In this document: one piece after another, positions 42,985-50,942 of the stretch
How positions within the stretch are numbered: the stretch's first letter is position 1
Layout: each line of letters opens with the position of its first letter
Assembly (NCBI GenBank): GCA_963757125.1
Contig: CAVWQP010000009.1
Coordinates: 1,302,001-1,366,000, forward strand
Origin: CAVVSD01 sp963757125
Lineage (GTDB): Bacteria; Actinomycetota; Thermoleophilia; Solirubrobacterales; Solirubrobacteraceae
Reading direction: 5' to 3'
Length of the DNA stretch: 64,000 nucleotides
Position numbers and translations under genes: made by a program
Notes under the pieces: generated by a model
What the model was told of the DNA's origin: nothing
What the model saw: only the letters and a program-made list of their open reading frames with translations
The model's database searches: none

Positions 42985-44166
42985 CTAGCGCACGCGGACC
43001 CGGAGGACCGAGCTCTCGGCGCGCGTGAAGCTGGGCGTCGCGGCGACGACCAGCCGTACGCGCTGGCGGCCGCGCCGGATGCGCAGCGTCGCGCTGAACG
43101 ACCCGTCCTTCCTCGTCACCGCGTAGCCGTTGGCGACCCACCGGTGGCGGACCCGCCGCTGGACGTTGACGCGCACGTTCGCGAGGACCGGCACGGTGCG
43201 TCCCCGGATCGTGATGCGCGCGCCCCTGCGCCGGCGGACGCTCTGGAAGATGACGCGCGCGGCCGCAGGCGTCGCCACGGGTGCCGGCGCGGGCGCCGGC
43301 ACCGGCGCGGCTGCCGGGAGCTGACCCGTCACGACCCATGTGTGGATGGCCGGCACCGCCAGGCGGGCGTAGATCCCGAGCGACTGAGGACGGCCGCAGC
43401 CGCGGCCGAACGAGGTGACACCGAGCAGCGTCTGGCGGCCGGTGACCGGGTCCGAGATGAACAGGGGGCCGCCGCTGTCGCCCTGGCAGGTGTCGATGCC
43501 GCCGCCGGGGTAGCCCGCGCAGAGCTGCGACCCTGGATCGAACGGCTGGCCCGGGACGTTGATGCACGTCTGATCGTCGCGGATCGGAACAGCACCGATC
43601 TGCAGCTGCGACGGATAGGGCCCGCCCTCGGCGAGCCCTCCCCAGCCGGCGATGTACCCCATGGTGTTCGGAGGCCAGAGGCTCTCCTGGCCAGGGGCGA
43701 TGACCGCGACCGGAAGCGTGTTCTCGGAATCGGCGAGCGTGATCCGCGCGAGGTCGTACTGGTTCGTCGCGGGGTTGTACGCGGGGTGGGGGGCGATGGC
43801 GGCGACCGCGTGCTTGCGCCCACCTGCCGTGAGCAGGTTCGGCCGTCCGATCAGCACCTCCATCTGGTACGGCGCCTGGAGGACCCCGTTGGTGAACACG
43901 CAGTGCGCGGCGGTCAGCACGGTTCGCGCGTCGATCAGCGATCCCCCGCAGAACTGCTTGTCGTAGTCGGTCGTCCCGAGCGGGACCTCGGTGTCGCTTT
44001 TCAGCAGGGCTGCGATGTAGCCGCTCGAAGCGGCTGGCTGGCCGCCGACGATCGCGGCGTGCGCGCTCGGTCGGGCGGCATGTGACGGGGCGGCGAGCGT
44101 GAGTGCGACCGTGGCGCTGATCGCGGCTGCGACGCTCCATCGGATCGCGCGGGAAGTCCGGGGCAT
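42985..44166 (-). CDS. Secreted trypsin-like (S1) serine protease with C-terminal beta domain
   Basis: The 393-residue product has a signal peptide (about 1-30, SVAAAISATVALTLAAPSHA) and a mature start at about residue 39, IVGGQPAASSGYIAALL. The catalytic triad is visible: His in VLTAAHCVF, Asp in NQYDLARITL, Ser in TCQGDSGGPLF. The upstream CGGSLI, the Asp of DTCQGDSGG and a GRGCG loop support trypsin-like specificity; disulfide cysteines are present. A proline/alanine linker (PAAAPVPAPAPAPVATP) leads to a 90-residue basic beta-sandwich (RGARITIRGRTVP, RHRWVANGYAVTRKDG), probably a wall- or substrate-binding domain. Confidence 0.92.
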   Translation of the reverse strand: MPRTSRAIRWSVAAAISATVALTLAAPSHAARPSAHAAIVGGQPAASSGYIAALLKSDTEVPLGTTDYDKQFCGGSLIDARTVLTAAHCVFTNGVLQAPYQMEVLIGRPNLLTAGGRKHAVAAIAPHPAYNPATNQYDLARITLADSENTLPVAVIAPGQESLWPPNTMGYIAGWGGLAEGGPYPSQLQIGAVPIRDDQTCINVPGQPFDPGSQLCAGYPGGGIDTCQGDSGGPLFISDPVTGRQTLLGVTSFGRGCGRPQSLGIYARLAVPAIHTWVVTGQLPAAAPVPAPAPAPVATPAAARVIFQSVRRRRGARITIRGRTVPVLANVRVNVQRRVRHRWVANGYAVTRKDGSFSATLRIRRGRQRVRLVVAATPSFTRAESSVLRVRVR

Positions 44167-44239
44167 TCAGGTCTCCTGGAGCGGTCGGGAGCCGATGGTC
44201 CCAAAACCGGACTATCGTTCACAGCGGACATCCGTCGAG

Positions 44240-45137
44240 TCAGGGGGCCGCGCGCTGATCCCGGCCGCCCGGACGCAGCCCGAGGTCCGACACCGGGCCG
44301 AGGTGGCCGAGCTTGTCGGGGTTCAGCATGGAGTGGACGCGCGTGATGACGCCGTCCTCGATGTCGAGGCCGACGACGTTGACCAGCCGCCCCTCGGCGT
44401 CGAGGGAGCGGAAGCCGGGCCCGCCGTTCACGACGGCCGGGACCAGCGTCGACGCCCCAGTCCTCGCCCATCCGGTAGAAGGTCGCCAGCGCGCGGCCGA
44501 CCTGCAGGGCGCCGACCATCGGCGTCCCGATCGAGCGGGCCTTGCCGCCGCCGTCGCCGACGAGCACGGCGTCCGAGGCCAGCATCGCGACGAGCCCGTC
44601 CATGTCGCCCTTGCGCGCCGCGTCGAGGAAGCGCAGGGCGAGGGCTCGGCCCTCGTCCGGGTCGGGGTCGAAGCGCCGGCGGTCCTCGGCGACGCGCCTG
44701 CGGGCGCGGCTGAGGATCTGGCGGCAGTTGGCGGGGTCCTTGCCGACGACGTCGGAGATCTCGTCGAACCCGTAGTCGAACGCCTCGCGCAGCACGAGCA
44801 CCGCGCGCTCGTCCGGGGTGAGACGCTCGAGCGCCACGAGGAACGCGAGCGAGACGGTCTCGTCCGTCTCGACGATCCGCGCGGCGTCCTCCTCGACGAG
44901 CGGCTCCGGCAGCCACGAGCCCACGTAGGCCTCGCGCTTGACCCGCGCCGACCGCAGGACGTCGATCGCGAGGCGGGTCGTGACCGTCGTCAGGAACGCA
45001 TCGGGGTTGGCGACGTCGTCGGCCTGGTGCAGGCGCAGGAGCGCCTCCTGCACGACGTCCTCGGCCTCCGCCACGCTGCCGAGCATGCGGTAGGCGACCG
45101 CGAACGAGAGGGCCCGCTGCTGCCCGATCGAGCTCAT
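44240..45137 (-). pseudogene. sigJ: ECF41-type sigma factor with SnoaL-like C-terminal domain, one frame break
   Basis: Sigma regions 2 and 4 are seen in ALSFAVAYRMLGSVAEAEDV, PDAFLTTVTTRLAIDVL and LTPDERAVLVLREAFDYGFD. The C-terminal SnoaL-like half contains VGDGGGKARSIG, the DGGGK motif that defines ECF41, and then switches frame near 44456. Removing one base gives ASTLVPAVVNGGPGF, LVNVVGLDIEDGVITRVHSM and LNPDKLGHL to a stop at 44240: 299 codons, the normal length. The C-terminal domain regulates activity, so a real break there could change control rather than abolish promoter use. The ATG at 45137 is 36 bases from the divergent epimerase start. Confidence 0.85.
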
Positions 45138-45138
45138 C

Positions 45139-45165
45139 TGTCACACGCCGGGCAGGTCGTTCGTC
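45139..45165 (+). promoter_or_regulatory. Probable ECF41 promoter driving the epimerase gene
   Basis: TGTCACA (45139-45145), exactly 16 bases, then CGTC (45162-45165): the described ECF41 target pattern, sitting between the ECF41 gene and the epimerase. The ATG begins only 8 bases after CGTC, so the transcript should be leaderless or nearly so. Confidence 0.7.
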
Positions 45166-45173
45166 GGAGTGCC

Positions 45174-46121
45174 ATGACCACCACCAACCACATCTTCCTC
45201 GCGGGCGCCACCGGCGCCGTCGGCCGCGCCATGATCCCCAAGCTCGTCGAGCGCGGCTACACCGTCACCGGCACGACGCGCAGCCCGGGGAAGGCCGACG
45301 CGCTGCGCGCCCTGGGCGCGACCCCGGTCGTCGTGGACGGCCTCGACCGCGACGGAGTCGTCGCGGCCGTCGCCGCCGCGCGGCCCGACGCGATCGTCCA
45401 CCAGATGACGGCGCTGGGCGACATGGCCGACATCCGCCACATCGAGAAGGAGTTCGCGGCCACCAACCGGCTGCGCACCGAGGGGACCGACAACCTGCTC
45501 GCCGCCGCGCGCGCGGCCGGGGTGGAGCGGGTCGTCGCGCAGAGCTACGCCGGCTGGCCCTACGAGCGCGTCGGCGGGCCGGTCAAGACCGAGGACGACC
45601 CGCTCGACCCGACCCCGCCCGCACAGCTGCGCGCCACGCTGGCGGCGATCCGCCACGTCGAGCGCGAGGTGACCGCCTTCGGCGGCGTCGTGCTGCGCTA
45701 CGGCGGCTTCTACGGGCCGGGCACGGGCCTCGCGCCGGGGGGCGCGCAGTGGGACACGGTCCGCGAGCGCAAGTTCCCGGTCGTCGGCGACGGCGGCGGC
45801 GTGTGGTCGTTCATCCACATCGACGACGCCGCGGCGGCGGCCGTCAGCGCCCTCGAGAACTGGACGCCGGGCGAGGTCTACAACGTCGTCGACGACGCGC
45901 CCGCGCCCGTCCGCGAGTGGCTCCCCGCCCTCGCCTCCACGATCGGCGCGCGCCCGCCCCGGCACGTCCCGCGGTTCGTCGGCCGGCTCATGGGCGAGCA
46001 CGTCGTCGCGATGATGTGCGAGATCCGCGGCGCGTCGAACGCGAAGGCCCGCGCCCTCCTGGACTGGAGCCCCGCCTGGCCGACCTGGCGCGAAGGCTTC
46101 ACCCAATTGTCCGGATCCTGA
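45174..46121 (+). CDS. NAD-dependent epimerase/dehydratase-family oxidoreductase
   Basis: The 315-residue product has a Rossmann loop FLAGATGAVGRAMIPKLVER, a basic residue after strand two (TTRSPGK, NADP-like), and the atypical extended SDR pattern AQSYAGWPYERVGGP and LRYGGFYGPGTGLAPGG, with WSFIHIDDAAAAAV near the middle and VYNVVDDAPAPVREWLPA later. It is an NAD(P)-dependent sugar- or small-molecule oxidoreductase; the substrate is unknown. Epimerase/oxidoreductase genes are the known partners of ECF41 sigma factors, and a matching promoter lies directly upstream. Confidence 0.88.
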   Translation: MTTTNHIFLAGATGAVGRAMIPKLVERGYTVTGTTRSPGKADALRALGATPVVVDGLDRDGVVAAVAAARPDAIVHQMTALGDMADIRHIEKEFAATNRLRTEGTDNLLAAARAAGVERVVAQSYAGWPYERVGGPVKTEDDPLDPTPPAQLRATLAAIRHVEREVTAFGGVVLRYGGFYGPGTGLAPGGAQWDTVRERKFPVVGDGGGVWSFIHIDDAAAAAVSALENWTPGEVYNVVDDAPAPVREWLPALASTIGARPPRHVPRFVGRLMGEHVVAMMCEIRGASNAKARALLDWSPAWPTWREGFTQLSGS

Positions 46122-46154
46122 CGATCCCCATCCGTACTACCCTCTTGGGTTGTC

Positions 46155-46508
46155 ATGCGCATCTTCCTCTGCGACGACTCCCATTCGTTCGGTGCCGTGG
46201 TCGGCTTCTGGCTCGAGGAGGCCGATGATCTCGACCTCGTCGGGGTCGCTCACGATCGTGCCGAGGCGATGTCCGCCCTGCGCGACGCGCGGGCGGACGT
46301 CGTCCTGCTCGACACGATGGCCACGGGAGACGACGAGCTGGCGGTCGATCACGTTCGGGAGGTCGCGCCGGGTGCGAAGGTCGTCGTGTACAGCGGTCAC
46401 GAGCCGCATGCGGCACGGCAGTTCGTGCGCGGCGAGCCCGACCTGTACCTCCGCAAGGGCGACGAGCCCGAGCACCTGATCGACGCGCTGCGCGAGCTGC
46501 GCGGCTAG
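46155..46508 (+). CDS. Single-domain response regulator receiver
   Basis: A 117-residue receiver domain without an output domain: acidic pair CDDSHSF at residues 7-8, phospho-acceptor Asp in VVLLDTMATG, switch serine in VVVYSGHEPH, and the conserved Lys in LYLRKGDEPEHLI. It can accept phosphate from a histidine kinase and act on protein partners. No kinase is adjacent, so it is an orphan. Its stop overlaps the stop of the convergent secreted-protein gene (CTAG at 46505-46508). Confidence 0.88.
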   Translation: MRIFLCDDSHSFGAVVGFWLEEADDLDLVGVAHDRAEAMSALRDARADVVLLDTMATGDDELAVDHVREVAPGAKVVVYSGHEPHAARQFVRGEPDLYLRKGDEPEHLIDALRELRG

Positions 46509-47704
46509 CCCAGCTCGCGCACCAGCCGCACCCGTCCGCCGGCCACCCATGCGGCGGCGGCGCCGCCCGTGCTCCCGCCTGCCGCGACGGGCACACCGGC
46601 GTCGTCGGCGCCCGCGGTCGCGAGGATCTGCACCCGGCCGCGCCTGCCGCCGGGGGCGATCCGGCGCGCGCGCACCGACGTGGCCGACGACCACACGATC
46701 TGCGTGGCCGACGGCGTGACGGCCAGCGCCGCGCCGTTCGTGCGCTCCGTGGCGCCGCTGATGCGCGCGGCAGGGCCGACGGGCGTGCCGTCCGCGCGCA
46801 TGCGGCGCAGGCGCAGGACGCCGCCGCCGTCGACGTAGGCGAGCAGGAGCTCGCCGTTGGCGGCCGCGACGAGGGACGGCGCGCGTGCGTCCTCGGGCGC
46901 GCGGGCCAGTGTGATGGGCGGTCCGAGCGTCCCCTCCGGCGAGCGTGAGACGGCCTGCGCGCCCGTCCCCGTCGCGGTGCGGTCCAGCCATGCGATGAGC
47001 ACGCGTCCGTCCTGGCCGGCCGCGAGCCGCGGCATGCTCGGGCTGCCGGTCGTGGGCACCGTCACCGGTGCGCCGAAGCCCCCCTCGGGCGGCGCGGCGG
47101 CGGTCCGCAGGCGGCCGTTGTCGGTCCACGCCGCGATCGTCTCGCCGCGCGGCGTGATCGCGACGCGGGCGTCGCGACCCGCGGCGGGGAGGTCGAGCCG
47201 CTCCCCGCGGGGGCGCAGGACGCTGAGGCCCGAGCTGCCGTGCAGCACGAGGCGCAGCGAGCCGTCCAAGGCGCGGACCGCATAGGGCTCGACCGCGGCG
47301 GCGAACGGACCGAGCGGGACGAGCGGCGTGCCGTCGCGGTTGCTCAGCACGGCGGAGGAGGCGAGCGGGACGCCCTCGTCCCAGGCGGTCAGCGTCTCGC
47401 CGTTGGCGCCGTCGAGCTTCACGCTCGTCGTCGCCGGCCGGTCCGCATCGCGGTCGAGCGGCACCGGGGTCCCGTGCAGTCCTTCGCGCAGCGACCCGCG
47501 ACGCAGCTCGACGCGCGTGCGGCGGTCGCGCCTGAGCGTGTAGGACAGCGCGAGACGGCCGGCGGCGTCGACGTCGACGGACGGCGCCGCGGCGACGCCC
47601 TTGCCGGTCGCCGTCGCGGGCGCGGTCCACGCCGCCCCGGCACTCGGTGCGAGCACGGCGAGGAGCGCGGCCGCGAGGGCCGCAGGCAGCCACCGCCGGG
47701 TCAC
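46505..47704 (-). CDS. Secreted beta-repeat protein of unknown function
   Basis: A 399-residue frame with a signal peptide (residues 5-23, LPAALAAALLAVLAPSAGA) and then repeating beta segments: RLALSYTLRRD, GETLTAWDEG, GETIAAWTDNGRL, GRVLIAWLDRTATG, GELLLAYVDGGGVL. Each unit of about 45-55 residues ends in an A-W/A-Y-x-D motif, as in a six- to eight-bladed propeller. No catalytic site is recognisable. The GTG start overlaps the AAC(3) stop (GTGA), so the two genes are coupled, although one is cytoplasmic and the other exported. Confidence 0.72.
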   Translation of the reverse strand: MTRRWLPAALAAALLAVLAPSAGAAWTAPATATGKGVAAAPSVDVDAAGRLALSYTLRRDRRTRVELRRGSLREGLHGTPVPLDRDADRPATTSVKLDGANGETLTAWDEGVPLASSAVLSNRDGTPLVPLGPFAAAVEPYAVRALDGSLRLVLHGSSGLSVLRPRGERLDLPAAGRDARVAITPRGETIAAWTDNGRLRTAAAPPEGGFGAPVTVPTTGSPSMPRLAAGQDGRVLIAWLDRTATGTGAQAVSRSPEGTLGPPITLARAPEDARAPSLVAAANGELLLAYVDGGGVLRLRRMRADGTPVGPAARISGATERTNGAALAVTPSATQIVWSSATSVRARRIAPGGRRGRVQILATAGADDAGVPVAAGGSTGGAAAAWVAGGRVRLVRELG

Positions 47705-48516
47705 GCGAAGCGTTCCTCCATCCACGCGACCGCGAACGCCGTCAGCGCGGGGGCGGGGAAGAGGTGCGACTCGCCGTCGCCGACCATTCCACGCTCGCCG
47801 ATGCCCGCGTCGAGCGCCGCACGCGCGACGACCGCGAACTCGTCCTCCTCGAGTCCGAGCGTGTCGTAGGGGAACGCGCCGAGCGACGTGTCGATGTCCG
47901 TGTAGGTGCGCTCGCGCAGGCCGCCGTCTCCGGCGAGCATCACCCGGTAGGTCACCGTCCGCTTGGCTGGAACCCGCGCCACGGCCTCCGCATGGTGCAG
48001 GAGCGTGACGGTGTCGAGCGGGGCGCCGAGCATGAGCACCTGCCCGTCGGCCTCGACGAGCCGCGCGAACGGGCTGCGCGGGCCGTAGCCGTCGTCGTCG
48101 GGGTGCTCGCCGGTGATCCAGGCGGCGCGCGCGCCGATCGCCGCCACGCTCGCCTCCGGGTGGGAGCTGCGCAGCGCGCCCGGCCACGTGCGTACCCGCT
48201 CCGGGATCCGGCCGTACTCGCGGTCCACCTCGCCGGTCGCCGGGTCGAACGCCGGCGGGGCCGCGACGTAGGCCCGGCGGTGCTCCGGCGGCCAGTCCTC
48301 TGCGTGGTACACGTGCTCCTGCCACGACGCGTACGCGACGAGCGTGCCGTCCGGGCCGAGGACGTCGAGCAGCGCACGCACGATCGTCTCCGTCCCGCCG
48401 ATGACCCACCCCAGCGCGCTCATGCGCGTGTGCACCATGAGCACGCCGCCGGGCCGCACGCCGAGGGCGCGCAGGTCATCGGCCAGCCGCGCCCCGCTGA
48501 CGGCCGTCAGGTCCAT
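47701..48516 (-). CDS. AAC(3)-family aminoglycoside N-acetyltransferase-like protein
   Basis: The 271-residue product carries the family blocks VLMVHTRMSALGWVIGGTET, GPDGTLVAYASW, SHPEASVAAIGARAAWIT and YGPRSPFARLVE, followed by LGAPLDTVTLLHHAE with the catalytic His-Glu region. AAC(3) enzymes transfer acetyl from acetyl-CoA to aminoglycosides; chromosomal members of soil actinobacteria may act on other amines or antibiotics of neighbours. Resistance is not shown by sequence alone. The ATG at 48516 is divergent from a small gene 82 bases away. Confidence 0.88.
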   Translation of the reverse strand: MDLTAVSGARLADDLRALGVRPGGVLMVHTRMSALGWVIGGTETIVRALLDVLGPDGTLVAYASWQEHVYHAEDWPPEHRRAYVAAPPAFDPATGEVDREYGRIPERVRTWPGALRSSHPEASVAAIGARAAWITGEHPDDDGYGPRSPFARLVEADGQVLMLGAPLDTVTLLHHAEAVARVPAKRTVTYRVMLAGDGGLRERTYTDIDTSLGAFPYDTLGLEEDEFAVVARAALDAGIGERGMVGDGESHLFPAPALTAFAVAWMEERFA

Positions 48517-48598
48517 CGCCGGAGCCTATGCCCGCCGACATCGTCCATCCGCCCAATTGCGGTCGATCACGCGGACGGTTTGCGACGATGGATCGTTC

Positions 48599-48919
48599 AT
48601 GCCCGCTCCCGGTACCCCAGCGCTGCGCGCGATCCGAGAGACGCTCATCCACGCGGTGAGCCTCGATCCCGCCATCCGCGACGACGACCTCCGCGTCCTC
48701 GTCCAGGCGCTGCTGCACATGGGTGACGACCTGCGTGCCACGCTCGAGTGGTCGTCGTGGGACATCGGGCAGGGCGACCTGCGCGAGGCGATGCGCCGGC
48801 TGCGCGACTGCGGCCTGATCCGCGTGCACGAGGAGACCGACGCCGACCAGATCCGCGGCTGGACGGTCTGGATCGCGCCGGAGTTCCTCGAGCTCGACGA
48901 CGACGCAGAGGCCGTCTAG
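48599..48919 (+). CDS. Small helical (winged-helix-like) protein
   Basis: A 106-residue protein with helices (RAIRETLIHAVSLDPAI, RVLVQALLHMGDDL) and a segment GDLREAMRRLRDCGLIRVHEETDADQIRGWT, which looks like a recognition helix and wing. I cannot assign a family with certainty. It is divergent from the acetyltransferase gene and could regulate it. Its stop overlaps that of the convergent aminotransferase gene through a shared CTAG. Confidence 0.6.
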   Translation: MPAPGTPALRAIRETLIHAVSLDPAIRDDDLRVLVQALLHMGDDLRATLEWSSWDIGQGDLREAMRRLRDCGLIRVHEETDADQIRGWTVWIAPEFLELDDDAEAV

Positions 48920-49989
48920 AGCACGTCGAGCAGGCGCTGCAGGTCGTCCTCGTCGTTCCAGGCGCCCGTGGAGGCACGCAGCCACGGCTGCTTGGGGATG
49001 TCGCGGATGAGGACGCCGCGCTCCGTGGCGCGCTCGCGGACCGCGGCGGGTTCGTCGCTGCGCCATGTGACGAGCGTCGTGTCCGCGCGTGGGAGGACCT
49101 CGTGTCCCGCGTCGGCGAGCGCCGTCGCCAGCGTCGCGGCGAGCCCGGCCGCGCGCGCGTGCACCGCGTCCCAGCCCACGGCGGCGAGCACGTCGTGCGA
49201 CGCGAGCGCCGCGGCCACCCGCTCGGTGCCCAGCGACGGCGTGTCGTAGCGGCGGGCGTCGGGCTGCAGACCCGAGGCGAGGCCCTCGTTCGGCGCGTCG
49301 AGGTTCAGGTAGGTCGGCCCGCGCTGGACGACGCGCTCCTGCCACGCCGGATCGACCCACAGCATCCCCGTGCCGACCGGCCCGCACATCCACTTCTGCC
49401 CCGACCCCGCGTAGAACGCGCAGCCGAGCTCGCGCACCTGGACGGGCACCGCGCCGATGCCCTGCGCGCCGTCGAGCAGCACGGGGACGTCGAGGTCCGC
49501 CAGCGCGGCGGGGGCGATCTCGCCGGTCGCCCAGTGCACGTGCGAGCAGGCGACGAGCCGCGTCGCCGGGCCCACCTCCTCGGCGACCCGCATGAACGGC
49601 ACCTCGCGGACCGCGACGCCGCGCTGCGCGATCGCGGCGGCGAGCGGGCCCAGGAGCCCGGGGTGCTCGCCCTCGGAGGTGATGATCTCGTCGCCGGGGG
49701 CGAGCTCCAGTCCGCCGAGGACGCGCGCGATGCCGTCGCTCGTGCACGACGTCAGGGCGACCTCCTCCGACGGCGCGCCGAGGAGCGCGGCGTACGCCGC
49801 GCGGAGGCGCTCGCCGATGTCGCGGCCGCCCATGAACCACTCGAGGAGCCGGCCGTCGCGCTCGCCTGCCTCGACGCTCTCGCGCAGGGCGACGGATGCG
49901 GCGTGCGGCCACGGGCCGGCGGTGCCGGCGTTCAGGTAGGTGAACCGGTCGAGGACCGGGAACTCGGCGCGCAGCGCGGCGGTGTCCAT
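48916..49989 (-). CDS. Class V aminotransferase-family PLP enzyme
   Basis: The 357-residue product opens with FTYLNAGTAGPWP, has LTSCTSDGIARVLGGL (phosphate-binding region), SHVHWATGEIAP, VLLDGAQGIGAVPVQ (Asp/His contact to PLP) and YAGSGQKWMCGPVGTG with the Schiff-base lysine, and YLNLD.. later. It belongs to the cysteine-desulfurase/isopenicillin-epimerase side of the class. The catalytic cysteine loop of true desulfurases is not visible. The substrate is unknown. The ATG at 49989 is divergent from the spermidine-synthase-like gene with 23 bases between. Confidence 0.85.
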   Translation of the reverse strand: MDTAALRAEFPVLDRFTYLNAGTAGPWPHAASVALRESVEAGERDGRLLEWFMGGRDIGERLRAAYAALLGAPSEEVALTSCTSDGIARVLGGLELAPGDEIITSEGEHPGLLGPLAAAIAQRGVAVREVPFMRVAEEVGPATRLVACSHVHWATGEIAPAALADLDVPVLLDGAQGIGAVPVQVRELGCAFYAGSGQKWMCGPVGTGMLWVDPAWQERVVQRGPTYLNLDAPNEGLASGLQPDARRYDTPSLGTERVAAALASHDVLAAVGWDAVHARAAGLAATLATALADAGHEVLPRADTTLVTWRSDEPAAVRERATERGVLIRDIPKQPWLRASTGAWNDEDDLQRLLDVL

Positions 49990-50012
49990 GCGCAGGAAGC
50001 TAGTTTGCCCCG

Positions 50013-50930
50013 ATGGCCGGCGCCCGCCGCTCCTCGAAGCGCAGCCGCGAAGGCCGCCCGGCCCGGCGCGCCCAGCACCCGGACGCGATGACGCGGGAGA
50101 CGGAGTTCGGGCGCGCCGAGGTGCGCGTCGACCGCCGCCACCCGGGGGGCCGGCTGCTGCTCGTCGACGGCCAGGAGTCCTCCTACGTCGACCTCGACGA
50201 CCTCACGCGCCTGGACTTCGCCTACGTCCGGCGGATCGGCGACCTGCTCGATCTGCACGCGCCGCCCGGCGAGCCGTTGCACGCGGTCCACGTCGGCGGC
50301 GGCGGCTTCACGCTCCCGCGCTACCTCGCCGCGACGCGGCCCGGGTCGCGCTCGGTGACGTTCGAGCGCGACGGCGGCCTCGTCGACGTCGCCAGGGACG
50401 CGCTGGGGCTGCGCACGTCGGCCCGGATGCGCGTGCGCGTGGGGGACGGGCGGGAGCTGCTCGCCGCGCTGCCCGAGCGGTCGGCCGACGCGGTCGTCGT
50501 CGACGCCTTCGACGGCCCGCTCGTGCCCGCGCATCTCACGACCGTGGAGTTCGCAAGGGAGGTCCGGCGCGTCCTGCGCCCCGGCGGGCTGTGCGTGCTC
50601 AACGTCATCGACATCCCGCCGCTGGAGCTCGCCCGCGCCGGCACGGCGACGCTGCTCGCCGCGTTCCGCCACGGCGTCGTGCTCGCCCCGCGCCGGCTGC
50701 TGCGCGGCAGGGAGGGCGGGAACGTCGTGATCGCGGCGTCGAGCCACCCGCTCCCGCTCGAGGGCCTGCGCGAGCGCGCGGCCCAGGCCGACCAGCCCGA
50801 GGAGGTCCTCGCCGACCTGCCCCTGGTCGCGTTCACCGGCGGCGCGCGACCGCTGACCGACGCGAAGCCCTCCAGCCACCGCCTCGCGCGGCTCGCGGAC
50901 CTCTGGAGCCGCGAGCGCGTCTCCGACTAG
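50013..50930 (+). CDS. Spermidine-synthase-like methyltransferase-fold protein
   Basis: The 305-residue product has a Rossmann/methyltransferase core: AVHVGGGGFTLPRYLA (motif I), SVTFERDGGLVDVARDALG, VRVGDGRELLAALPER and ADAVVVDAFDGPLVPAHL (motif IV DAFDG), then LRPGGLCVLNVID. This is the layout of spermidine-synthase-like (PABS) proteins of actinobacteria. The aspartates of the putrescine site are incomplete, so aminopropyl transfer is not certain. A basic N-terminal 25-residue extension precedes the domain, and an ATG at residue 26 is an alternative start. Confidence 0.8.
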   Translation: MAGARRSSKRSREGRPARRAQHPDAMTRETEFGRAEVRVDRRHPGGRLLLVDGQESSYVDLDDLTRLDFAYVRRIGDLLDLHAPPGEPLHAVHVGGGGFTLPRYLAATRPGSRSVTFERDGGLVDVARDALGLRTSARMRVRVGDGRELLAALPERSADAVVVDAFDGPLVPAHLTTVEFAREVRRVLRPGGLCVLNVIDIPPLELARAGTATLLAAFRHGVVLAPRRLLRGREGGNVVIAASSHPLPLEGLRERAAQADQPEEVLADLPLVAFTGGARPLTDAKPSSHRLARLADLWSRERVSD

Positions 50931-50942
50931 ATTCCATAGACG

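Noticed and set aside
44001..44239. Longer C-terminus of the ECF41 sigma factor
   Set aside because: The sequence after the frame change is low complexity; the other frame restores the SnoaL-like end and a stop at 44240.
47701..48516. AAC(3) gene as evidence of acquired antibiotic resistance
   Set aside because: Its composition and codon use match its neighbours and it lacks any mobile element nearby, so it looks like a resident chromosomal gene.
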